From positions 124,001-188,000 of the forward strand of contig NCSJ02000011.1 of the NCBI GenBank assembly GCA_002812745.2: DNA of 64,000 bases, in the 5' to 3' direction. This document shows, in pieces, positions 56,768-64,000 of the stretch (its first letter is position 1; each line of letters begins with the position of its first letter). Source of the stretch: Scytalidium lignicola (lineage: Eukaryota > Ascomycota > Leotiomycetes). A program made the position numbers and the translations under genes. The notes under the pieces were generated by a model, which ran no database searches, was not told the origin of the DNA, and worked only from the letters and a program-made list of their open reading frames with translations.

Positions 56768-58401
56768 CTAATCTTCGAGATATTCCACCATAACAGTGCC
56801 GTTGCCCAACCCAGCATCTTGGATTGTCTCATCTAAGTGGTCAATTAAATCCTTACCCATACTTTTCAGATCGAACTCAACACCTTCTTTGCCTTCCAGG
56901 GGATCGGCTTTGAGCCACTCGTAAATTCGCCGGACAGTATCATGCACATCGAACCTCCGAATTATCCGTCCATTTGAATGCCTAAACTGGATTCGCGTCA
57001 CTGATGACCCAGTCGCTGGTTCTATGTGAGGATTATGTTGCGAAATCTGAGAGAAAGGCGTTGGTGTAGCTTCATCACCTGGGTGACCATTTGTGGAGTC
57101 CTCCTCGACTTCTTTGCCTTTGCCTTTCCCAGCATCCATGAAGCTTTTTGTTAAGTCATCTGGATCGTGGTCTTTTAGTCCAGCAGTATCTTCACTTGCT
57201 AGACTATTTTGCAATGCTAAGTCTAGCATTTCTTCTTCGGTTAACCTGTCAATATCCAGCGCCTTTGGTTTTTCCACTTTCCGTCTAGCAACCGGGTTTT
57301 TCTTCGTAACATCAAGGCTATATCGATCAAGAAATTCAATTAGCTGCATTAGAAAATCTGCAGGTTTTGGGACAGGCGGCCCAGACCAGACCTTCACTTG
57401 TTCGCCAGTCCTTGGATCGACAATAGCTATATGAGGATATGCAGCAGCGCTGTCTTTGAGTGGGAAGTAATATTGTATGTACTGACTACCCCTGGGATCG
57501 TCATTTGAGTATTGCATGAAGAGAAAGTTCTCCTTCACGACCTCCTTAATGCCATCGTGCTTCCAGATATCACGGTTGAGCTGTTGGCAGTCGAATATCG
57601 AAGGATCTTGCACATTAACAAGCAGCCACTTTCCTTCCTCCTTTCCTTGCTCACGTGCATCATCCCAAGGCTTTCTGCACATTAGTTCAAATGGTGGTCG
57701 AAATAGTTCCGCAAGCCGGGCTGCTTTTGCAGATGTCTCCGAGGCTCCTCCTGTAGCAGCAGCTAATCCTCGACGGCGAACATCTGGATCAGATTCTTCC
57801 CAGATAGATGGGGACCGTTGATTGAATACACCAACCCGACCTGGAAAATTATTGGTATCAACCAAATATAATGGAACGAGGTATACCCACTGGCTTGCCT
57901 TTGTTGCCGAGCCCTCATCTGCTCTAACACTGCTGCGTTCATATCATCTGGTGGCCAATCTCCGTCACCTCCTACGAGAGTCTCAGTTGTGCGCGCAATA
58001 GGTGCTCTAACTCCACCTGCATCCCCGCTTGCGTAAAGCTCCTCCTGCATTCGTCTGGCAATCGCTTCATCCTCTTCTGTATCTACAGCCCGACTTACAG
58101 CAGCCGCCCGTTCATGGTCGTAAGCTTCGTCAATATCCATGTCTGCATCGTCATCTGAATCAATATGTATGACTCCCTGGTTATCTTCACGAAGCTGGCT
58201 TGTAGTTGTACGCTGTGGACGTGTAGTTGATGATGCGCTGGTCTCAGGTGTTTGATCGATACCGGAGGCAAGATCGGGTGAATCGAAGAAGAGTTGAATT
58301 GCTTGTTGGGCATTGTTATCAGTCATGGACAGGTACCGCCTGGCTACCGCAGCGCTCTCGCCAGTAAAAGACGTGAAGGTATCAATAGCTTCGTCATCCA
58401 T
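56768..58401 (-). CDS. UBX-domain protein, Ubx5/UBXN7-like Cdc48 adaptor
   Basis: Two exons (58401-57891, 57840-56768) with a 50-nt intron give 527 residues. The domain order is diagnostic: an N-terminal UBA (MDDEAIDTFTSFTGESAAVA, then NAQQAIQLFF), and a thioredoxin-like UAS domain (KWLLVNVQDPSIFDCQQLNR). A UIM-like helix follows (EEEMLDLALQNSLAS), then a C-terminal UBX (RIQFRHSNGRIIRRFDVHD). Known: Ubx5/UBXN7 link p97/Cdc48 to cullin-RING ligases and ubiquitylated substrates. The donor is GTGGGT at 57890; the more obvious GTATAC three bases on would shift the frame, so the first is preferred. Start at 58401 is chosen because the UBA begins directly there. Confidence 0.93.
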
Positions 58402-59231
58402 GATGACAAACCTATTTGAATAACACAAAAGGCGAACGCGATGATGTTGATGCCGTATAACGTGAGGCGCCTAAATGATGTGGGAAGGCTGGGTTCCGCT
58501 GTGTATATCTGAAGCACTCCGAATGTGTTGGCAGAGAATGATGAGATTTGGGATAGTGGGGGCAAAATTATTTAGAAAAGTTTGCTAATTTAGAAGTTAA
58601 AAAAATCAGAAGTTCGATCTTGCAGATTTCATTACATCCTTAAACATCATGTGCATGATATCAGTGCGAAGGCTTGTGAGACAGGAAAACCAGATCCACC
58701 TGACAATGTTCGTCACCCTCGGTAACCTAGAAGCTAAATGAAGTAAATGGACCAGATAAGCCAATCATATTGTGTTTGATAGGACTGGCGTAATTGTAAG
58801 GCTGAGAGCAAGGCTGAACCCAGGTAGGCTGGACTACTAGTTTGAATATAGAAGTCTACTGCTTGATTATACGACATTTAAAGCCTAATGGCTATACAAT
58901 ATTGTTTTTTTCTCTTTCTGCCATTTTCTTGTCATATTCTGGGATATAACACTATGTGTAATCTGGCCGCTAGCGATGTGATCTCATCATCGCTGGGCGC
59001 CATTTACTAATGGGTGAGTGGATACCTTAGGCTCAAACGTTTATAGTTTCCTGTAGAGTAGGCAGAACAACGACACGAATCATAGGATGGACTAGATCTA
59101 AACACTCAACCTAGAGTATGCTGACGTTATTCTGTGGCCTAAAATAATCAATTACGCTACTAAGTATTAGCTATATCTACATGAATTTTCGAACGTTATG
59201 TAGTCTTGCAGAAGCTTTGTAATTCGCAAAG
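58402..59231. promoter_or_regulatory. Divergent spacer between UBX-protein and ECM29 genes
   Basis: This 830-nt AT-rich spacer contains the promoters of both divergent genes. No distinct element was assigned, and no further gene is seen. Confidence 0.35.
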
Positions 59232-62200
59232 ATGTCATCGTCTTCAGAGCCCAGAGAGCTAGAGCTAGTCGAGAAGGTTGAAATGCGTATAGCTCTAGCC
59301 AAGGATGATAAACTAGAGTCTGTCCTGAAGGTGTATTTACCTCCTTTACTCTTGAAATTGGCAAGCGACCATACATCCGTTCGCAACAAGGTAAGAGCCC
59401 CACGAGCGGCAAAGATATAGGGCGTTTAATAACACAATATAAAGGTTATTTCCACTTGTCAGCATATCAAGGTGCGACTTTCAGGAAATCAGTAAGTGAC
59501 CCTCACTCATACTCTTAGTCCGTACTTGCTGACTCTTTTACTAGGGGGGTCGTCCTGCCTGTTGCAAGTCTTTTGAAGCAGTATAAGGAGAACCGTACAT
59601 CTGCTATGATACGGCACTTCGATCTTATGTTCGTCCAACAGAGTATTGGCAAACTGAGCTCAAATGTGTGTATCCTAGATTTATACTACCTCCTAGATGT
59701 TTTGCTGGCTAATAGAGTAATAGGAACAAATAGATTTGTTACCCACATTGCTACATGGCTTGGCTGAAGACTCTGATAAGCCAACATGTGCCACAATTTT
59801 CAATCTGTTCCTTCGCTTGCTACCTCGGCTTCGAATACCTTCACGAGGAAGTAAAGAGGATGAAGATCTTAGACATAAATTAGGTCTTGACAGCCGACCT
59901 GACGACGCAGAATTTTTAGCATTATGGTTTGCGAAACTCATCATTCTTACAGTTATTCGACCATGGGTATCTGGAGTCACCTGTCCTGGCTTGACTGCGC
60001 AAGAGTATGAGTTCTTAACTCTCAACGGCAAAAATGAGACGTGGGATCCGTCTTCGAGTGAGGGGTTAAACCTGACAGAGACCAAAATAAGAGTTCTTAA
60101 CTTCCTTACTAGCGGAGCATTTACAGATGAGGAGCGGTTCATGGCAGCTTTGTATGCTACTGGAGATACTAATTCCAAAATTTCTAGCCTCGGAGATGAT
60201 CTATTGAAGCGGTCAACAGTTTCATTAGAAGATCGCAAAAGGGCCAAGGATCTTTTTTCAATATATTCCACCGTTAGACCAGCACTACAGATACGTATCT
60301 TGACTCTGTTAGCTAAGTCAACAGCGTCAACAACGTTTCCCGGCGAAGTTATTAGAATTGCTCAGGAAGGCATCCGACCGGATGACAATACAAATATTCC
60401 CGCTAAAGGCTTAGAAACAATTAAATTTCGAACCGCATTATTTAATTACATGAATTGGGTATCTCGTTTAGGCTCCAAAAATGATCTTACTCAAGTTGCT
60501 CCTCCGCTTGTTGGCTTCTTGAAAAGTTATATCGAGGATCAGGGTTGGCCCGTTCCACACGATCGATCATCAGATGCTACTTCATTAAGAGCTCTAGCAT
60601 ATGAGACATTAGGATCACTAGCTAAAACGACACCGAGTATAAGTCTCGAAAAGGACCTCTCACTTGTCCGTTGGCTCTTCCGATCATTGACGGAAGAGGG
60701 TTCATCGCAGAGTATATTTATTAGTATTGATGGTGCTCTTGCAAGTTTGCCTAATGTCTTCTTGCCACCACTTGATCCTATAATAAGGGATGAGTTAAGG
60801 AAGCTTTTACTACATTATATGAACCTAGAGGATGGAAATGGCGTTATAAGGGATGCTCGATATGCAGTAGTCCGCTGGGCAAACCAATGCCTCGAGTATA
60901 GCGATATCGTTGGTCGATGGATTGATATAATTGCTATTGGCAGCCCGGGAAATGCGCTAGGAGGCGTTAAAGAAGAAGGAGAAAAGGGTCTCGTAAGTCT
61001 CGCAAAAATAACTATGCTTTGGATCGTCTTTTTTAACACATTGGCTGTAGGATCCCTATACTTATCGTACCATGAACTTGTCCAATGCTACTGTTGATTT
61101 TGCCCTTCCTAAATGGGAACAGCTTGTGGAAGTTTTCTTCACCAGTCAGAGTTTACTAGAAAATTCCACTTACTCTAACAGCATGAAAACAGGAATGGAA
61201 ATCGATGGAGTCTCTGTTTTTGGCAATTTTCCAGGAGCTAAAGTTAATGCCTTCGGTACTGCAATTGAGTATTGTGAGACAGTTCTCATAATCGGAGCAT
61301 TTGAAACTAGCAAAACCCCCCTAAGTACTGAACAAGACTGGCCAGGCAAAATCAGACTGATGAAGCAGGATATCTCATCCAGACAAGCTTTGAGAGCTCA
61401 CTTACGAACTGTGAATCAACAAGCCCTTCAAATTTACCTTGGCGCTGCCTTCCAAGGCCTGTTACGACAGGAAGTCAACTTCAACCAGATGTGTGGGGAG
61501 TGCTTTGTTGGTATCGCCTCCATCTCTCCGAAAGGCTCCCTTGGCCAATTAGCCAGCAGAGCCGTTGAACTCTTACCATCTATTAGGTCTAACCAAGTGC
61601 AGATCCGATACCTTGCTGCCCAAGCATTTGGCATTCTTTGTACGCATCCAGATTGTTCCAATGATTCTATGCAGAATCTGTTACAATTGCTACTAAGCGA
61701 TATAAAGGGGTGGCAAACTGCCTTTGGTGCTGAAGCCAACAAAGTTCACGGCTCTATACTCGCACTCGGCTTTTTGTTGAGTCGGGCTTCATATTATGGC
61801 CGTGTTGGCGATTTGGACTCTATACAAATTCAGATAGCTGTCACAATACTAGTCGAGATTTTAAAGGAGGTCAGAGATACTTCGATTAAACAAGCTGTTC
61901 TCAATGCTATTGGCCAGGTCAGCGCTGCTGGGGTTTTGACAACATCTCTACTTAATAGTTCTACTTTGAAACCGTCTGACATGATCGAATTGCTGTCAAA
62001 AGAAGCTAAGACCGGTGACGAGACAGCAATCTCTGCACTAGGACGCCTAGCAATGGTGTTAAGTGATGACAATACTAATGAGACTTCCGAGGGGTTTGTT
62101 TCTTCAATCTATGCGTGTCTCTACAGTCTCTACGAACTACGGAATGTGGACGTTCACTTCAATGTTGGGGCGGCACTTACTTACGCTAGCGCAGGCTGGG

Positions 62201-64000
62201 AATCTGATGCTCTACGCCTGACTTTTGATGTTGATTCAGAATTCCATGGCCGGCAGAAGCGTTCCAATGAAGTTAAATCCTTGATTGAAAAGCTCTTGCA
62301 GGATTGCAAAACCACCAAGCCAGCTCTCATGAAGGCCTCTGGAATATGGCTCTTTTGTCTTGTCCAATACTGTGGACATCTTATAGAAGTTCAGACTAAG
62401 CTGAGAGAATGTCAGGGGGCTTTTATGAATTTGCTTTCTGCGCGAGACGAGGTGGTGCAAGAGACTGCTTCTCGAGGACTTAGTCTTGTTTATGAACGAG
62501 GCGATAAAGATCTTAGAGACAGGCTAGTCAAAGACCTTGTTTCTTCTTTCACAGGAACAACCTCTCAGCTCAAGGTAGACGAGGAAACCGAACTTTTTGA
62601 ACCAGGAGCTTTGCCCACTGGAGAAGGTAAATCTGTCACTTCATACAAGGATATTGTCTCCTTGGCGGCTGAAGTAGGCGACCAGAGTCTGGTGTACAAG
62701 TTTATGTCTCTCGCATCCAATGCCGCAACTTGGAAGACACGGGCTGCATTTGGTAGATTTGGACTGAGTAACATCCTCTCTGAATCAGAGATTGATCCAA
62801 AGCTTTATCCCAAGCTATATCGCTACCGGTTTGATCCAAATCCAAATGTCCAGCGGTCTATGGAAGATATTTGGAAAGCACTTGTTAAAGATTCTAATGC
62901 TATCATCAATCAGTACTTTAATGAAATCCTTACAGATCTCCTTAAAAGTATCCTTGGGAAAGAATGGCGAACAAGGCAAGCTAGCTGTGCAGCGCTTGCA
63001 GACCTTCTTCAAGGACGGGAATTTGAAAAGTACGAAAGCCGCCTTCACGATATTTGGGCATGCTCATTCAAAGTTTTGGATGATGTTAAAGGCTCTGTTC
63101 GTGAGGCTGCTATGGCTCTTGTTATGAGTTTAACAGGAATCTTAGTCCGTCAGTTAGAAGCAGGAAGCTCGTCCAAGTATGCCCAAGCAATGTTGAAAGA
63201 AGTGTTGCCGTTTCTCTTATCTACTCAGGGGATGGAAAGCTCAGCAAAAGAAGTACAGACATTTGCAACGATAACTGTCCTGAAACTCGTCAAAAGTGGT
63301 GGCAAATCACTGCTTCCTTTCGTGCCAGATCTTGTGGAGCAGCTATTAGGACTTCTGAGCACCTTGGAAATGGAAGGAGTTGATTATCTATACCTAAGGG
63401 CAGCCCACTATAACTTGACCGAAGAGAAAATCGATAATGCACGAACTTCAGCTGTATCACAGTCGCCTCTAATGGAGGCAATTGGCCTGTGTCTGGATTT
63501 GCTTGATGAGTCGACAATGAAGGACCTTGTGCCTCATCTAGAGAATGTTATCAAGACGACAGTAGGCATGCCCTCGAAGGTTGGTTGCGCAGGTGTCCTT
63601 ATAACCCTTGCAACTAGACATACTTTTGTCTTTCGACCTCATGCGGATACTTTTCTGAAAATAATAGAGAAATCCGTATTGGATCGTAACAATGCAGTTA
63701 GCGCTGCGTATGCAAGAGCAGGCGGATATCTTACACGCTTAGGATCTGACAAAGCGATACTGCGACTTTCTGGATATTCTAAAAAACTATATTTCTCTGC
63801 AGAAGACGAAGGACGAAGACAGATTTCATCAGATATCATCTATGCTGTGTCCAAGTTTGGCACAGATCGATTCAACTCTCTGGCATCGGAATTTCTACCC
63901 TTCGTTTTTTTTGCCAAGCATGACTCTGATACACATGTCAAGGAGCAATTTGAAAAGACCTGGAGTGAGAATGTTGGTGGTTCCCGTGCAGTACTATTAT
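59232..64000 (+). CDS. ECM29: Proteasome component ECM29, 3' incomplete
   Basis: Five exons are seen (59232-59390, 59445-59491, 59545-59669, 59734-60992 and 61051 to the right edge), giving about 1513 residues of a protein usually near 1850. The sequence is built of HEAT-like helical repeats throughout. Recognisable ECM29 segments are the N-terminal ELELVEKVEMRIALAKDD, LLPTLLHGLAEDSDKP, and later DIWACSFKVLDDVKGSVREA and KVGCAGVLITLATRH. Known: ECM29 bridges the 20S core and 19S regulator of the proteasome and helps quality control and stress remodelling. The donor of intron 3 (GTATCC at 59670) is chosen by frame, since the upstream GTGTGT would break it. The stop lies beyond the window. Confidence 0.93.

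Noticed and set aside
1..64000. CRISPR arrays, tRNA or rRNA genes, and insertion sequences
   Set aside because: No regularly spaced repeats, no recognisable tRNA A/B-box pair with a cloverleaf, and no transposase frame were seen. The genome is eukaryotic, so CRISPR arrays are not expected.

Overview
The window is nuclear DNA of a filamentous ascomycete (Pezizomycotina, most likely a Leotiomycete; the species cannot be fixed from sequence alone). The evidence is short GT-AG introns of about 50-70 nt with CTAAC/CTGAC-type branch points, and orthologues typical of that group. These include a fungal Sm-B, a 1193-residue pyruvate carboxylase, a 1684-residue clathrin heavy chain, a four-span HAM-8-like protein and small Ser/Thr-rich surface proteins. 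Most introns were placed by eye; in every multi-exon gene the exon phases add up to an open frame. Six ambiguous bases (N) are present, five of them at the start of poly-T tracts.

Region by region. 1-561 holds the 5' part of a secreted protein gene running off the left edge. 1878-5410 is a DUF726 (Mil1-type) membrane-associated protein. 5777-13485 holds four metabolic genes: a cytochrome b5-fused FMN 2-hydroxyacid dehydrogenase, an M20 N-carbamoyl amidohydrolase and a dihydropyrimidinase/hydantoinase diverging from one promoter, and a FAD aromatic hydroxylase. This block looks like a catabolic cluster and its spacers carry GATA-factor-type sites. 13821-16529 has eIF3m and a membrane-anchored UMP kinase. 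17289-17772 is a hidden three-exon GPI-type surface protein, followed by AT-rich DNA and gene remnants to about 19.6 kb, then gene-poor DNA to 22.9 kb. 23696-31353 holds a HAM-8-like membrane protein, MPC1, Sm-B, ribosomal protein uL5 (L11) and a small Ser-rich protein.

32770-37383 is pyruvate carboxylase, whose 5' end is broken into 8-nt, 12-nt and 21-nt exons. 39378-44811 is clathrin heavy chain. 45552-47814 is a DHA2-type MFS transporter. 47815-49817 is a gene-poor spacer with an inverted repeat, recurrent GTAC-core palindromes and a 5' remnant of a FAD monooxygenase gene. 49818-58401 holds eIF2 gamma, a mitochondrial FMP32/DUF1640 protein, a GCK-III kinase and a Ubx5-like p97/Cdc48 adaptor. 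59232 to the right edge is the proteasome adaptor ECM29, 3' incomplete.

Most genes are conserved housekeeping functions: translation, splicing, pyruvate import and carboxylation, clathrin coats and proteasome/Cdc48. The less ordinary material is the 5.8-13.5 kb cluster, the microexons, and the repeats and remnants around 18-19 kb and 48.6-49.4 kb.
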